64,000 bases of DNA from Methanosarcinales archaeon (GTDB lineage: Archaea > Halobacteriota > Methanosarcinia > Methanosarcinales > Methanoperedenaceae): positions 29,441 to 93,440 of the forward strand of contig CAJPFJ010000006.1 in NCBI GenBank assembly GCA_905339155.1. Reading direction: 5' to 3'. Shown one piece after another: positions 54,891-64,000 of this stretch (positions within the stretch are counted from its first letter, which is position 1; each line of letters begins with the position of its first letter). A program made the translations under genes and the position numbers. The notes beneath the pieces were generated by a model. It ran no database searches, was not told the DNA's origin, and worked only from the letters and a program-made list of their open reading frames with translations.

Positions 54891-55187
54891 ATGCTTACCC
54901 GAAGAGTCCAGCACGAACTTGAATTGCTAAAAAGGCACCTCATCATTCTAAAGAAGGTTATAGATAGTGGACCTATCGGAATATTAAAATTATCGCTTGA
55001 AACAGGTATACCTGATCACCTTGTACGGTATTCACTGCGTGTTCTTGAACAGCAGGGTTTGATCACTCCCTCTACACAGGGCGCAATAGCCACAAAATCT
55101 GCCAGGGAGGCATATTCTGAGTTCAAGATAGAGATTGAAAAGATCAAAGAGATACTGGAGGATATCAAGAGGATCGGATTCGACTGA
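54891..55187 (+). CDS. Small winged-helix regulator-like protein
   Basis: 98 residues. VQHELELLKRHLIILKKVIDSGPIGILKLSLETGIPDHLVRYSLRVLEQQGLITPSTQGAIATK is a winged-helix DNA-binding domain (recognition helix LVRYSLRVLEQQG), then a C-terminal coiled helix (FKIEIEKIKEILEDIKRIGFD), suggesting a dimer. Its stop overlaps the archease ATG, so it may regulate or be linked with the RNA ligase pair. Function unassigned. Confidence 0.75.
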   Translation: MLTRRVQHELELLKRHLIILKKVIDSGPIGILKLSLETGIPDHLVRYSLRVLEQQGLITPSTQGAIATKSAREAYSEFKIEIEKIKEILEDIKRIGFD

Positions 55188-55651
55188 TGATGGCAGGGGA
55201 AAAAAGCGAAGGAAAATATGAAGGAAAATACGAATATCTGTACCACATAGCAGATGCCAAGTACAGGGCTTTTGGTCTTACACTCAAAGAAGCTTTTGAG
55301 AATGCTGCGCTTGCCCTGTTCAATGTGATGATAGATACATCAAACCTGAAAGCCAGCGAGGAAAGGGGGATTGAAATAACGTCACCTGATATCAAAATGC
55401 TTCTTGTTGACTGGCTTTCCGAATTATTGTACCTGTTTGAAGTTGATGAGATCATATTTTCTGAATTCATGATTGATAAGATCGAAAAAACAGGCGAGGA
55501 TTTTTTTTTAAAAGGAAAAGCTTCAGGTGTGCCAATCGACCTTTTGCACCACAAATTTGATACACAGGTGAAAGCTGTGACTTTACATGAACTTGAGGTC
55601 GAGCAGGATGAGACCGGGAGATTCAGGGTTCAAGTTGTTGTAGATACCTGA
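55187..55651 (+). CDS. Archease (RtcB activator)
   Basis: 154 residues; family motifs YLYHIADAKYRAFGLTLKEAFENAALALF, LLVDWLSELLYLFEVDEIIFSEF, VPIDLLHHKFDTQVKAVTLHELEVEQ. Archease helps guanylylation and multiple turnover of RtcB. ATG 55187 overlaps the upstream stop; ATG 55190 is equally possible. Its target enzyme RtcB is encoded 0.5 kb downstream, separated by an opposite-strand gene. Confidence 0.93.
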   Translation: MMAGEKSEGKYEGKYEYLYHIADAKYRAFGLTLKEAFENAALALFNVMIDTSNLKASEERGIEITSPDIKMLLVDWLSELLYLFEVDEIIFSEFMIDKIEKTGEDFFLKGKASGVPIDLLHHKFDTQVKAVTLHELEVEQDETGRFRVQVVVDT

Positions 55652-55666
55652 CATTGTACCTGAACT

Positions 55667-55969
55667 TTAACAATTATCTTTTGATATATTATTTGCATAT
55701 GCTATAGCGTATGGTTCTGAACTGATATTACTATCTCCATAATCTATATAAAAAGAAACGTGTCCTAATTCATGATAGATTATATTAGTTTTTGTATGAC
55801 ATCCTGAGTAATTTGTAAAATTAGATATGTAGATGTGGGCATATTGCAAAGTTCCACTGGAATTAAATTCAGAAATAGTGCATCCTAATGCATCTTTATT
55901 ATTACAGTCTGCTATCATATCTGCATTAAAATGCATGGGAATAATTAATAATAAAATAATGTCTAACAT
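55667..55969 (-). CDS. Small secreted HExxH metallopeptidase-like protein (100 aa)
   Basis: Hydrophobic N-terminus MLDIILLLIIPMHFNA looks like a short signal peptide. IIYHELGHVSFYIDYGDSNISSEPYA contains the zinc motif HELGH and a downstream Glu, the minimum of a gluzincin-type site. Cysteines (DCNNKDALGC and SGCH) could form disulphides. At 100 residues it is much shorter than known proteases. TATA-like TATTTAAAAC on the minus strand near 55985. It sits between archease and rtcB on the opposite strand and is AT-rich relative to its neighbours, so a late insertion is possible. Confidence 0.5.
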   Translation of the reverse strand: MLDIILLLIIPMHFNADMIADCNNKDALGCTISEFNSSGTLQYAHIYISNFTNYSGCHTKTNIIYHELGHVSFYIDYGDSNISSEPYAIAYANNISKDNC

Positions 55970-56162
55970 TTTTCCCTCGATAGTTTTAAATAGACTTCAC
56001 ATTGGTTGTTTTAGTGTATATGCCTCTCAAATATGATAAATTTGTGGGTTACAGCGCAAATATTGTTGGAGCGATTCTTTTTCAGGTCTTTCAGGGGAAA
56101 TTACATCAAACTTAATAACTTTGTGGCGAATAAGGATATAACGCAAAGCAAGGAAAGGAACC

Positions 56163-57623
56163 ATGTCTGAAGGAAGTACAAAAGATGCTGCAAGCATCCT
56201 TAAAAAAGTAAATGATTACACCTGGGACATACCCATGGATTACAAACCCGGTATGAGAGTGCCCGGGCGCATTTTTGTTTCAGTAAAATTACTTGACAGC
56301 CTTGAGCTTGACACACTTACACAGGTTTCCAATGTTGCAACCCTTCCGGGTATCCAGAAATTCGCCATGGCAATGCCTGATGCACATTCAGGTTATGGTT
56401 TTCCCATCGGGGGAGTGGCAGCTTTTGACAGGAATACAGGTATTATAAGTCCTGGTGGAGTTGGATATGATATCAATTGCGGGGTAAGGATAATCAAGAC
56501 AAATCTCACAGTTGACGAAGTGCGTCCCGGGATGAAAGAACTCATCGAGCTTCTTTTCCATGAGATCCCATCCGGTGTTGGCTCAAAAAGCAAACTTCGC
56601 GCTTCTGATAGTGAACTGACAGACGCCTTCCTGCACGGCGCCAAATGGGCAATTGAAAGCGGATATGGCGTGAAGGAAGATATCGAGCATTGTGAGGAGA
56701 ATGGTTACATGAAAATAGCCGATCCATCAAAAGTTGGCGAGAAAGTGCGAAAAAGGGGTAAACCACAGTTTGGAACCCTTGGCAGCGGGAACCATTTCCT
56801 TGAAGTGCAATATGTGGATGAAGTTTTTGACCCTGAAGTTGCAAAAGTTTTCGGGCTTCATAAAGGCCAGGTCACAGTCATGATACACTGCGGTTCGCGG
56901 GGTGCGGGTCATCAGATATGCGATGATTATCTCAAGATCCTTGATAAAGCCACACATAAATACGGGATCCAGCTTCCGGACAGGCAGCTTGCCTGCGCGC
57001 CTGCTGAATCACAGGAAGGACAGAATTATTATAAAGCCATGGCTGCTGGCGCCAATTACGCCTGGGCGAACAGGCAGGTGATCACCCATTGGGTACGGGA
57101 AGCATTTACCCGTTTTTTCGGGCGGGACGACCTTGGAATGGATCTCATTTATGATGTGGCGCACAATGTGGCAAAACTGGAAGAACATGCCATTGATGGT
57201 GAAAAAAAGATGGTTTATGTTCATCGAAAGGGCGCCACGAGGGCATTTCCTCCCGGACATCCTGATGTTCCCCGGATTTACAGGAAAGTTGGGCAGCCAG
57301 TATTGATCCCGGGCAGCATGGGAACTGCGTCGTTTATACTGCATGGAACAGAAAAGGCCATGGAACTTACATTCGGAAGCGCTTGTCACGGATCGGGAAG
57401 AGTCTCAAGCCGTGGGGCGGCAAAACGTGAATTCCATGGTGAGACTATACAAAAAGATCTTGCAGCAATGGGAATATCTGTAAGGGCCACGCATCCTTCG
57501 ATAATTGCGGAAGAAGCTCCTGGCGTCTATAAATCGAGCGAAGAGGTTGTAGACGTAGTGCACCAGCTTGGCATTGCAAGAAAAGTAGTAAAACTCATGC
57601 CCATGGGAGTGGCAAAGGGATAA
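56163..57623 (+). CDS. rtcB: tRNA-splicing RNA ligase RtcB
   Basis: 486 residues, no intein. Joins 2',3'-cyclic phosphate and 5'-OH RNA ends during tRNA splicing with Mn and GTP. Metal ligands in [30 protein letters not shown]; guanylate-accepting His region [30 protein letters not shown] segment [22 protein letters not shown] precedes ATG 56163. Normal length. Confidence 0.97.
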   Translation: MSEGSTKDAASILKKVNDYTWDIPMDYKPGMRVPGRIFVSVKLLDSLELDTLTQVSNVATLPGIQKFAMAMPDAHSGYGFPIGGVAAFDRNTGIISPGGVGYDINCGVRIIKTNLTVDEVRPGMKELIELLFHEIPSGVGSKSKLRASDSELTDAFLHGAKWAIESGYGVKEDIEHCEENGYMKIADPSKVGEKVRKRGKPQFGTLGSGNHFLEVQYVDEVFDPEVAKVFGLHKGQVTVMIHCGSRGAGHQICDDYLKILDKATHKYGIQLPDRQLACAPAESQEGQNYYKAMAAGANYAWANRQVITHWVREAFTRFFGRDDLGMDLIYDVAHNVAKLEEHAIDGEKKMVYVHRKGATRAFPPGHPDVPRIYRKVGQPVLIPGSMGTASFILHGTEKAMELTFGSACHGSGRVSSRGAAKREFHGETIQKDLAAMGISVRATHPSIIAEEAPGVYKSSEEVVDVVHQLGIARKVVKLMPMGVAKG

Positions 57624-57630
57624 CAAGTAA

Positions 57631-58587
57631 ATGATCCTTGGTATCGATATTGGTGGGGCGAACACTAAAATAGCATCTGATGATGGTAAGATAGTGGAAC
57701 TGCATTATATCCCACTCTGGAAGAACACGAGGCTGCCCGGGGCGCTCCTTGAGATCGCAGGGCGCCTGAAACCTGAAAAAGTTGGTGTAGTGATAACAGG
57801 AGAGCTTGCTGATTGTTTTCCCGATAAGGATGCGGGTCTATCATATATTATGGATGCAGTTAATAATGCATTTGCGGATGCTTTTTTTCTTGATAACAAT
57901 GGGAATATCACAAAAGAAAAAATACGAAGCATTGCTGCTGCCAACTGGATGGCATCTGCTCTCCTCATAGGGAGAAAGTTCGGGGATTGTATATTCCTTG
58001 ATATCGGATCAACGACTACGGATATAATTCCTATCAAGAATGGTGAGCCTCTTGCCGCGAAGACAGATTTTGAGCGTTTGAAAAAAGGGGAACTTGTGTA
58101 CTCAGGGGCGCTTCGGACAAATATCACTGCAATATTGAAAAGAGTAACATTCGGGAATATAGGCTCACGGATCTCCTCAGAATTATTTGCAATTACAGCT
58201 GATGCTTATATTATTCTTGGTTTGATAAAACCGGAGAATTATACCTGTGATACACCGGATGGGGCAGGAAAAACGATCCATGATGCAAAAAGGAGACTTG
58301 GACGCGTTGTTTGCGCAGATCTGGGTGAAATAATGGATGGGGAGATTTGTTCGATCGCCCGACAGGTAATGGATGCACAGGTCAATGACATCAAGGATGC
58401 CCTTTGTGAAATATCAAAAAAGCACGGCATCCGAAGAATTGTAGCATGTGGTCTGGGGGAATTCCTGGCTAATAAAGCTACAATTGGATTTGAGACAACT
58501 TTGATCTCTGAAAAATATGGAACGGAAATATCAAAAGTATTTCCGGCCTATGCAGTGGCAAACTTGTTGAAAAATTTTAACATATAA
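57631..58587 (+). CDS. mfnF: MfnF-type methanofuran synthase (hydantoinase/oxoprolinase-like)
   Basis: 318 residues, ASKHA-related fold: GIDIGGANTKIAS at the N-terminus, FLDIGSTTTDIIPI, GGLRTN-like SGALRTNITAI and VACGLGEFLANKA. The family member in methanogens joins the aminomethylfuran phosphate and gamma-glutamyl-tyramine parts of methanofuran, the C1 carrier of the first methanogenesis step. 7-bp gap from rtcB. Confidence 0.88.
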   Translation: MILGIDIGGANTKIASDDGKIVELHYIPLWKNTRLPGALLEIAGRLKPEKVGVVITGELADCFPDKDAGLSYIMDAVNNAFADAFFLDNNGNITKEKIRSIAAANWMASALLIGRKFGDCIFLDIGSTTTDIIPIKNGEPLAAKTDFERLKKGELVYSGALRTNITAILKRVTFGNIGSRISSELFAITADAYIILGLIKPENYTCDTPDGAGKTIHDAKRRLGRVVCADLGEIMDGEICSIARQVMDAQVNDIKDALCEISKKHGIRRIVACGLGEFLANKATIGFETTLISEKYGTEISKVFPAYAVANLLKNFNI

Positions 58588-58825
58588 AGGAAAAAAATCC
58601 TATATTTTCCAATGATTTAAATCTGTGCAAAATATCATTGTTTTTTTAGATAATATAACTAATATTAAACAATAAAAACTAAAATAAATCAATTACGGAG
58701 CTTTAAAACCAAAAACAAATCTTAGGAACTGTAGATTTATTTATATTTGATGCGCTTTCTTAGATAAATCCAGATGTTGGGATTTATCTCTTACTTTGAT
58801 ATAAAAAAACAGGAATGTGAAAAAA

Positions 58826-58993
58826 ATGAAACCAAAAACAACATATTTATTGATCTTATTAACAGCGGTCGCATTGTTTGTTGCACCGCAAGCTGCCTTA
58901 TTAAATCTGAAAATACCTGTGACATTCATACTTTTGATATTTATGGGCTTGTGGCTGGCAGTTTTTGTCAAAACCCTTTCGAGAACGGGATAA
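58826..58993 (+). CDS. Small two-helix membrane protein (55 aa)
   Basis: MKPKTTYLLILLTAVALFVAPQA begins a 55-residue frame with two hydrophobic helices (about 7-24 and 31-50, PVTFILLIFMGLWLAVFV) and a basic end (KTLSRTG). AGGA at 58811-58814 precedes ATG 58826 and TTTATTTATATTT (about 58736-58748) is a TATA candidate. The overlapping longer frame in another phase (58774 on) has a composition unlike a protein. Function unknown. Confidence 0.55.
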   Translation: MKPKTTYLLILLTAVALFVAPQAALLNLKIPVTFILLIFMGLWLAVFVKTLSRTG

Positions 58994-58999
58994 GGTATT

Positions 59000-59848
59000 T
59001 TATCTTTTGAACTTTGGAAGTATTTTATTTTTAATACCGAGTGTTATTAGAATTGCAGCACCTAAATAGATCAAGATCGGGATAATAAATCCTGTAAATA
59101 TGATTATTCCTCTTACACTTTCAATAAATCCTCTTACTGAATCCCGAATTGCATCCGAAATCCCCATTCCATCACCCGTAATTGGCGCAGGCTCCATAAC
59201 AGTTACTGCGATGGTAGACATCTCCACGCTCTGGTTCAGGTAATTTAGCCTGCCGGTCAAACTCTCTATCTCGCCCCGCACTCGTTCAAGTTCATGCTCG
59301 ACTTCAATAATATCCTTAACAGTAGTTGTCATTTTAAGAATCTCTTGAAGCCGTGTTTCCTGTTTTTGGAGATTATCCAGCCTGGCGCCAAGGTCTATGA
59401 ACTCTTCTGTGACATCCTGGCCTGAAATCTGCCTGTATTTTTCGGTTCCAAGCGCATCTATTTTTTCAATAGTTGAATAAAAACTCTTTTGAGGCACTCT
59501 TGCAGTAAAATGGCCGTTTTTGCGATTGCTTCCGACATCACTGATGGAAGAGCTTGAAATAAATCCGCCTGCTTCAAGCGTTATATTGGTTATATCATTA
59601 ATTGCCACCTGGACGCTTGCCACTTCTATCGTCAGGGTTGCAGTCGAAATGACTTTTCTTTCTGGCAAAGTTTTTCCGTTTGCATTACTTTCTTCGACCA
59701 TCAAATCTTTGCTAAAACCTGAGAATTGACTGTCTGAAAATAATTGAGATTTATCTCCCCCGTTCATCTGATAATTCCTGGAATTGAGACACCCCCCGAG
59801 AATTACAAAAAACAAAATTAATAATATAGCCAGTATCTTATTTTTCAT
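59000..59848 (-). CDS. DUF4349 lipoprotein
   Basis: 282 residues. Lipobox ILGGC (Cys about 20) after a signal helix; a central DUF4349 domain (ISTATLTIEVASVQVAINDITNITLEAGGFISSSSIS, FTARVPQKSFYSTIEKIDALGTE), a coiled coil (LDNLQKQETRLQEILKMTTTVKDIIEVEHELERVRGEIESLTGRLNYL) and a C-terminal membrane helix (GIIIFTGFIIPILIYLGAAILITLG). So it is anchored at both ends outside the membrane. Function unknown; it converges on the 55-residue membrane gene with 6-bp gap. Confidence 0.9.
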   Translation of the reverse strand: MKNKILAILLILFFVILGGCLNSRNYQMNGGDKSQLFSDSQFSGFSKDLMVEESNANGKTLPERKVISTATLTIEVASVQVAINDITNITLEAGGFISSSSISDVGSNRKNGHFTARVPQKSFYSTIEKIDALGTEKYRQISGQDVTEEFIDLGARLDNLQKQETRLQEILKMTTTVKDIIEVEHELERVRGEIESLTGRLNYLNQSVEMSTIAVTVMEPAPITGDGMGISDAIRDSVRGFIESVRGIIIFTGFIIPILIYLGAAILITLGIKNKILPKFKR

Positions 59849-59904
59849 AGCAGGATAATAAGATTCATGAAAATATATAAGAGTTGCTTTTTAAATCGAA
59901 AATC

Positions 59905-61269
59905 CTAATTAATTTGTGATCCAATTTTCATATCAAGAATTTTCAGGAATTCGTTTTTCGCTTCCTTCGGAATGAAAGCTCCTGCTGCAATATCATGACC
60001 GCCCCCTGTTCCACCAACTACTTTTGCCGCTTCACTTATTGCCGCTCCAAGGTTCAGTCCTTTCCTGATAAGATCCTGGTTTCCCCGTGATGAGACCTTA
60101 ACTCCACCGTCAGAATCTGCAAAAGCGATAATAGGAAGATTCCTGTTATTGACAAACGATGCGCTCATTCCTGCCACGATACCTACGATGGTTTCCCTGA
60201 TGAAATTTCCAGAATCGAAATATTGGAGGTTTTTCATTTCCGTTATTCCCTTTTCTTTCACAAAATTCAGTCCTTCTACAAGATTTTTCCTGTGCTCGCT
60301 AAGGAGAACGCATGCCTCATCGAAACCATTTCCCCTGTCGCCCATGCATACGGCAAGCCCGATGTCGGCATGATCATAACGCGCAGTGGAATTAAGAAGT
60401 GTTGAAAATTCCGAGGCGTCCCTGACCTCTGTGCCTTCCCGTTCGCATAATAGCGTATATACTTCACCTACAAGCCTTTCCACTTTAAAACCAGCAAGCC
60501 CTGATGAAAGCCCGAATTGTATGAGAGCGGAAACGATCTTCTGTTTTTCAGATGGTTCAAGATCAATCCATCGTCTCCATTTCTCACCCTGCTGCCTTAT
60601 GCCAATTCGTTTGAGGAATTCTATACTTGCTTCTTCGCTCCCGGTCAGGCCGGGAAAATAAATATCAGTTGAGTATTGCAGGAGCTTGAATACAGGGCGT
60701 GTCTGCCTTCCGAATAACATGAGGTCTCTCTCATGCTTGATGACTTTGTTCTTTACTCCTTCTTCAAGTATTGTCCTGTTCAAACCGATCAATTGCCCGT
60801 ACTTTGAATGCTGGAGATCCCCAACAGCTCCGACAATGGCAAGCGCTGCAAGATCCCCGTTATCACCCATTTCCCTTGCGATAAAATAGGTCATACCGGA
60901 GCCGCTTACTTCTATGCCCCCATTTAACCCGAAAATATGGGGATTCAGATGAAATTCATAGCTCCCCTGCGTCTGGTGATGGTCTGCGATCACCGCATTA
61001 AGTTTTAAGGATTTTATCGCATCCAGCATTCCGCTACCAAGGTCTGTAAATATCACAAGTTGGGGATTCCTGCTGGCTATTTCCTGGAGATTTTTATGGT
61101 CAAGTTGTCTTAGAAAAATGATCTGGCGCTCAATACCTGCACGTTCAAGGGCTTTTCCTATTATTGCTGCCGAAGTCAGGCCGTCTGCATCGATATGCGA
61201 CACCACGAGAGCTGAAGAATGTTTCTTGATATGGTCAGCACATTCCTTTGCTTTTTTCACGAGTGTCAT
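59905..61269 (-). CDS. RecJ-like DHH-DHHA1 phosphoesterase (archaeal single-strand exonuclease family)
   Basis: 454 residues. DHH motifs [21 protein letters not shown] and [10 protein letters not shown]-terminal DHHA1 with glycine-rich [16 protein letters not shown]. Archaeal members include GAN, a GINS-associated nuclease, and other 5'-3' or 3'-5' DNA/RNA exonucleases; which one cannot be read. Divergent from gatE. Confidence 0.88.
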   Translation of the reverse strand: MTLVKKAKECADHIKKHSSALVVSHIDADGLTSAAIIGKALERAGIERQIIFLRQLDHKNLQEIASRNPQLVIFTDLGSGMLDAIKSLKLNAVIADHHQTQGSYEFHLNPHIFGLNGGIEVSGSGMTYFIAREMGDNGDLAALAIVGAVGDLQHSKYGQLIGLNRTILEEGVKNKVIKHERDLMLFGRQTRPVFKLLQYSTDIYFPGLTGSEEASIEFLKRIGIRQQGEKWRRWIDLEPSEKQKIVSALIQFGLSSGLAGFKVERLVGEVYTLLCEREGTEVRDASEFSTLLNSTARYDHADIGLAVCMGDRGNGFDEACVLLSEHRKNLVEGLNFVKEKGITEMKNLQYFDSGNFIRETIVGIVAGMSASFVNNRNLPIIAFADSDGGVKVSSRGNQDLIRKGLNLGAAISEAAKVVGGTGGGHDIAAGAFIPKEAKNEFLKILDMKIGSQIN

Positions 61270-61358
61270 CTATAGTTCTGGTAGCTACAATTATTTATAA
61301 AACCTTTGGAAAGCCCGATAACAATTTTTTTATAGATTGCAATTTATCAGGGGGTTAT

Positions 61359-63245
61359 ATGAGTCACGATTATAAGGCGCTAGGATTAAAATCCGGGCTT
61401 GAAATACACCAGCAGCTTGACACTAAAGAAAAACTATTCTGCGGTTGTCCCACACTTCTTCGTGATACAAAAGAATCAAATTTTGAATTTTTCAGGTACC
61501 TTCGCCCCACCCAGAGCGAGATGGGGATCGTAGATAAAGCTGCGCTTGAAGAAGTAAAACTGATTAAAAAATTCATTTACAAAGTATATGACACAACATG
61601 CCTTGTTGAGAATGATGAGGAGCCGCCCCGTGAATTGAACGCTGAAGCTGTAGAATATTCCCTGATGGTGGCCCGCATGATGAACATGAAGATCGTGGAT
61701 GAACTCTATACCATGCGAAAAATCGTGATCGATGGTTCCAACACATCGGGTTTCCAGAGAACGGGGCTTGTCGCAACGCATGGATATATCGATTCCAGTG
61801 CCGGGCGCGTGGGTATAGATGTGCTCTGCCTCGAAGAAGAGGCGGCGCAGAAAGTTGGAGATAAGGGTGATTCTGTTATTTATTCTCTTGACAGGCTGGG
61901 AATCCCGCTTGTGGAGATAGGGACTGCGCCTGATATCGTTTCCCCTGCACATGCAAGGGAAGTCGCGCAACAGATCGGTATGATACTGCGCTCAACAGGG
62001 AAAGTAAAGCGCGGCCTTGGTACGATAAGGCAGGATGTGAACATATCAATCGCCGAGGGCGCAAGGGTCGAGATAAAAGGAGTACAGGAGCTTGCGCTTA
62101 TCGAAACAATCGTGGAAAGGGAAGTTACAAGACAGGCAACCCTTATAGAAATAAAGAAGGAACTCAACAAACTCAAAGCCGCAGTTTCTGATAAGATCAT
62201 TGATGTAACATCTGTTTTTGCGAACACTACCTCAAAAGTGATTTTAAAAGCCCTGAAAAGCGGCGTGGTTTATGCGGTGAACCTGCCGGGATTTGTGGGA
62301 TTTGTTGGAAAAGAGATCCAGCCTGGAAGGCGCCTGGGAACAGAGTTCTCCGACCGCGCCAAGAAATCAGGTGTAGGGGGCATATTCCATACTGATGAAT
62401 TACCGAATTACGGCATAACCAAAGAGGAAGTAGAAGCGCTGAGGTTTGCCGTGGGCGCAAACGATAGGGATTGCGTGGTCATGGTCGCTGATTCAAAGGA
62501 GAAATCACAGGGCGCGATGGAAGCAGTCATAACGCGCGCAAAAGAAGCGCTGGAATTCATTCCTGAAGAAACAAGACGGGCGCTGCCTGACGGGAATTCA
62601 GCGTATATGAGGCCATTGCCAGGGGCGGCGCGCATGTATCCTGAGACTGATGTTCCCCCGGTTGTGATAACGCAGGAGCGTATCCGGAGCATCAAGCTTC
62701 CTGAATTGATAGGGGAGCGAAAAAGAAGATACATAAAACAATTCGGTCTCAATGAAGAACTTGCGAACCAGATAGCGCGGTCGGTAAATTTCGTGATTTT
62801 TGACAATATAATGCAGGAGGTACCAAAAGCAAATCCAAATTCGGTAGTGAGAGTGCTTGAAACAATCATGCATGAACTTCAAAAAGAAGGCGTTGAGGTC
62901 AATAAGATAACAGAAGATCACCTGATGCAGCTTTTCAGGCTCCAGGCGGAGGGAAAGCTTCCCAACGAAGCAATAAGCAATATCCTGAAAACAATAGCAA
63001 GAAAGCCTGAACTGACTGCTGATAATGCGGCGCGATCCCTGGGTATCGGGGGCGTGGAAAAAGGGGAACTTGAGACTGCTGTTGATAAGCTCATTGAAGA
63101 GAGGATGGATTTTGTTAAAGGAAAGGGTTTGAATGCGGTTGGGCCATTGATGGGTATTGTTATGAAGGAATTCAGGGGGAAGGTGAGCGGGGAAGAAGTC
63201 AGCAGGATGTTGAAGGAGAAGATAGGGAAGAATTTGGGTTTGTGA
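61359..63245 (+). CDS. gatE: Glutamyl-tRNA(Gln) amidotransferase subunit E
   Basis: 628 residues from ATG 61359, chosen because the conserved start [27 protein letters not shown] begins here and GGGGG lies a few bases upstream; the frame to 61248 is an untranslated extension crossing the recJ promoter. GatE with GatD makes Gln-tRNA-Gln in archaea. Also seen: [20 protein letters not shown], an inserted AspRS-like domain and the C-terminal YqeY-like tail ([16 protein letters not shown]...[20 protein letters not shown]). gatD is not in the window. Confidence 0.96.
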   Translation: MSHDYKALGLKSGLEIHQQLDTKEKLFCGCPTLLRDTKESNFEFFRYLRPTQSEMGIVDKAALEEVKLIKKFIYKVYDTTCLVENDEEPPRELNAEAVEYSLMVARMMNMKIVDELYTMRKIVIDGSNTSGFQRTGLVATHGYIDSSAGRVGIDVLCLEEEAAQKVGDKGDSVIYSLDRLGIPLVEIGTAPDIVSPAHAREVAQQIGMILRSTGKVKRGLGTIRQDVNISIAEGARVEIKGVQELALIETIVEREVTRQATLIEIKKELNKLKAAVSDKIIDVTSVFANTTSKVILKALKSGVVYAVNLPGFVGFVGKEIQPGRRLGTEFSDRAKKSGVGGIFHTDELPNYGITKEEVEALRFAVGANDRDCVVMVADSKEKSQGAMEAVITRAKEALEFIPEETRRALPDGNSAYMRPLPGAARMYPETDVPPVVITQERIRSIKLPELIGERKRRYIKQFGLNEELANQIARSVNFVIFDNIMQEVPKANPNSVVRVLETIMHELQKEGVEVNKITEDHLMQLFRLQAEGKLPNEAISNILKTIARKPELTADNAARSLGIGGVEKGELETAVDKLIEERMDFVKGKGLNAVGPLMGIVMKEFRGKVSGEEVSRMLKEKIGKNLGL

Positions 63246-63375
63246 AATAGAATTTGATTTCATGTATTTCCACCTCCCATAAATGGGTGGTTACCAAGAC
63301 TCCCCTAAAACCCCCTAAAACCATTGGTAGATTTTTTTTCACCTCCTATGTTAGATATGCAACGAGTCTGTCAAC

Positions 63376-64000
63376 TTAGCATTTTCCAGTCCAATAATTA
63401 GTGAATCCAGTAAAAGCTTCTGCCCACCTTAGTGAACTTCCAGGGGTACTCTTGCAGGTAAATTTCTCCCAGAACCTTCGAGTTCTCCAATCAATTAGAG
63501 ACAGAAATCTTTCAATAGCACTTCGCGGTCCAAAAGCCACAACTGTATATCTGAATCCAAGCCTTTCTAATGCCCAAGGATACCATTTTCCGCCATCGAC
63601 AAATATTCTTGGCAATTTTCCTTTGCATAATTTTGCAACTCTTTTAAGAAAACTACGGCCACTCCACAGTTTCTTACGGATGATACATGGACGGCTATTA
63701 CCATTTCATCATCAAGATCAGAAACTGCCCAAATCCAACTCTTCTCATTGCCAATGCTGATTTCTTTTTCATCCACAGCTATTCTTTTTCTCTCTTTTAT
63801 CTCTTGTTGATAAGAAAATAACTGCCTTCCTTTCAAATACCACTTTCTCACGGCTTCATAACTAGTATAACGATTCCAAATTAACGTTACAATGATTCAA
63901 TCTTTCCTGGCATTTCATCCATCTTGTACTTCCACTTAAAAATCACAGGTATTTCGTTGATTTCATCAAGATATTGACAAATCCGTTGTATCAATTCGTT
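63376..64000 (-). pseudogene. Frameshifted DDE transposase remnant (IS6/IS240-like), runs off the window edge
   Basis: Fragments in three frames share one transposase. Near the edge QYLDEINEIPVIFKWKYKMDEMPGKIE (frame ends after about 63905), then YTSYEAVRKWYLKG, then VDEKEISIGNEKSWIWAVSDLDDEMVIAVHVSSVRNCGVAVVFLKEL (DDE first Asp region), then after another shift near 63600-63640 IFVDGGKWYPWALERLGFRY and FGPRSAIERFLSLIDWRTRRFWEKF (second Asp and Glu region). At least two frameshifts make it non-functional. The non-coding gap 63246-63375 holds a small hairpin CCCAT-aa-ATGGG at 63276-63287 and two CCCCTAAAAC repeats but no gene; a terminal inverted repeat beginning near 63341-63375 is possible. 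Confidence 0.8.

Noticed and set aside
56020..56115. 31-codon frame MPLKYDKFVG... before rtcB
   Set aside because: No Shine-Dalgarno and no recognisable family; too little to support a gene, though it could be a leader peptide.
58774..59010. 78-codon frame overlapping the small membrane gene
   Set aside because: Composition is unlike a protein family, and the overlapping 55-codon frame has better start signals and helices.

Overview
This window is archaeal and comes from a methanogen-type or anaerobic methane-oxidising euryarchaeon, most likely a Methanosarcinales member close to Candidatus Methanoperedens; that placement is inference from gene content. The indicators are a complete methyl-coenzyme M reductase (MCR) activation cluster (atwA plus methanogenesis marker genes 3, 6, 5, 15, 17 and 7), methanofuran synthase mfnF, the methanogen-type (class 2) seryl-tRNA synthetase, GatE, an HMf-type histone, Orc1/Cdc6, Rpo7/Spt4, aIF2-gamma, S24e/S27ae and AT-rich TATA-box promoters. 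A secreted cupredoxin/c-type-cytochrome fusion and a UbiA/UbiD pair suggest extracytoplasmic electron transfer and a prenylated quinone, which fits Methanoperedens better than classical hydrogenotrophic methanogens.

Layout. 1-2.1 kb: 3' end of threonine synthase and a secreted PQQ-type sugar dehydrogenase. 2.3-2.7 kb: a remnant of a small palindrome-bounded insertion element directly upstream of orc1/cdc6. 2.7-4.7 kb: orc1, histone, a minimal RNase III-like protein. 4.7-13.7 kb (minus strand): a tightly packed probable operon starting with atwA, running through six marker genes and ending in a small Cys protein, an LsrF-like aldolase and a zinc dehydrogenase; its leader holds a perfect 12-bp inverted repeat abutting the ribosome binding site. 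13.9-16.8 kb: prs, an NDP-sugar epimerase, NMD3. 16.9-21.6 kb: a 1560-residue secreted protein with two cupredoxins, a CHRD-like domain and two nearly identical di-haem peroxidase-like modules. 22.2-26.8 kb: thiC, herA, serS2.

26.9-32.4 kb is the accessory part: a winged-helix regulator, a chimeric pseudogene joining a secreted protein to the tail of an ABC ATPase, a YceI remnant, tRNA-His, a lineage-specific anchored protein, then a 676-bp non-coding stretch with a strictly periodic six-unit array of CCGTWACGG palindromes and a 28-bp dif-like site, followed by xerA. Beyond xerA come a small membrane protein, more CCGTWACGG-type sites (two flank a TATA box) and two copies of a roughly 100-bp structured repeat.

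32.4-63.2 kb is mostly housekeeping: ubiD, a GPN GTPase, ubiA, RNase P Rpp21, a DUF255 protein, orphan HicB, a methionine gamma-lyase-like enzyme, AmrS, Cdc48, an anchored glycoside-hydrolase-like protein, purA, NAD kinase, FBPase/IMPase, larB, nfeD-SPFH, and an information-processing operon (aIF2-gamma, PIN protein, Rpo7, Spt4, dephospho-CoA kinase, S24e, S27ae). Then archease and rtcB (RNA ligation) separated by a small HELGH protein, mfnF, a DUF4349 lipoprotein, a RecJ-like nuclease and gatE. The right edge holds a frameshifted transposase remnant. Two genes too short for routine ORF calling were found: S27ae (54630-54779) and a 55-residue membrane protein (58826-58993).
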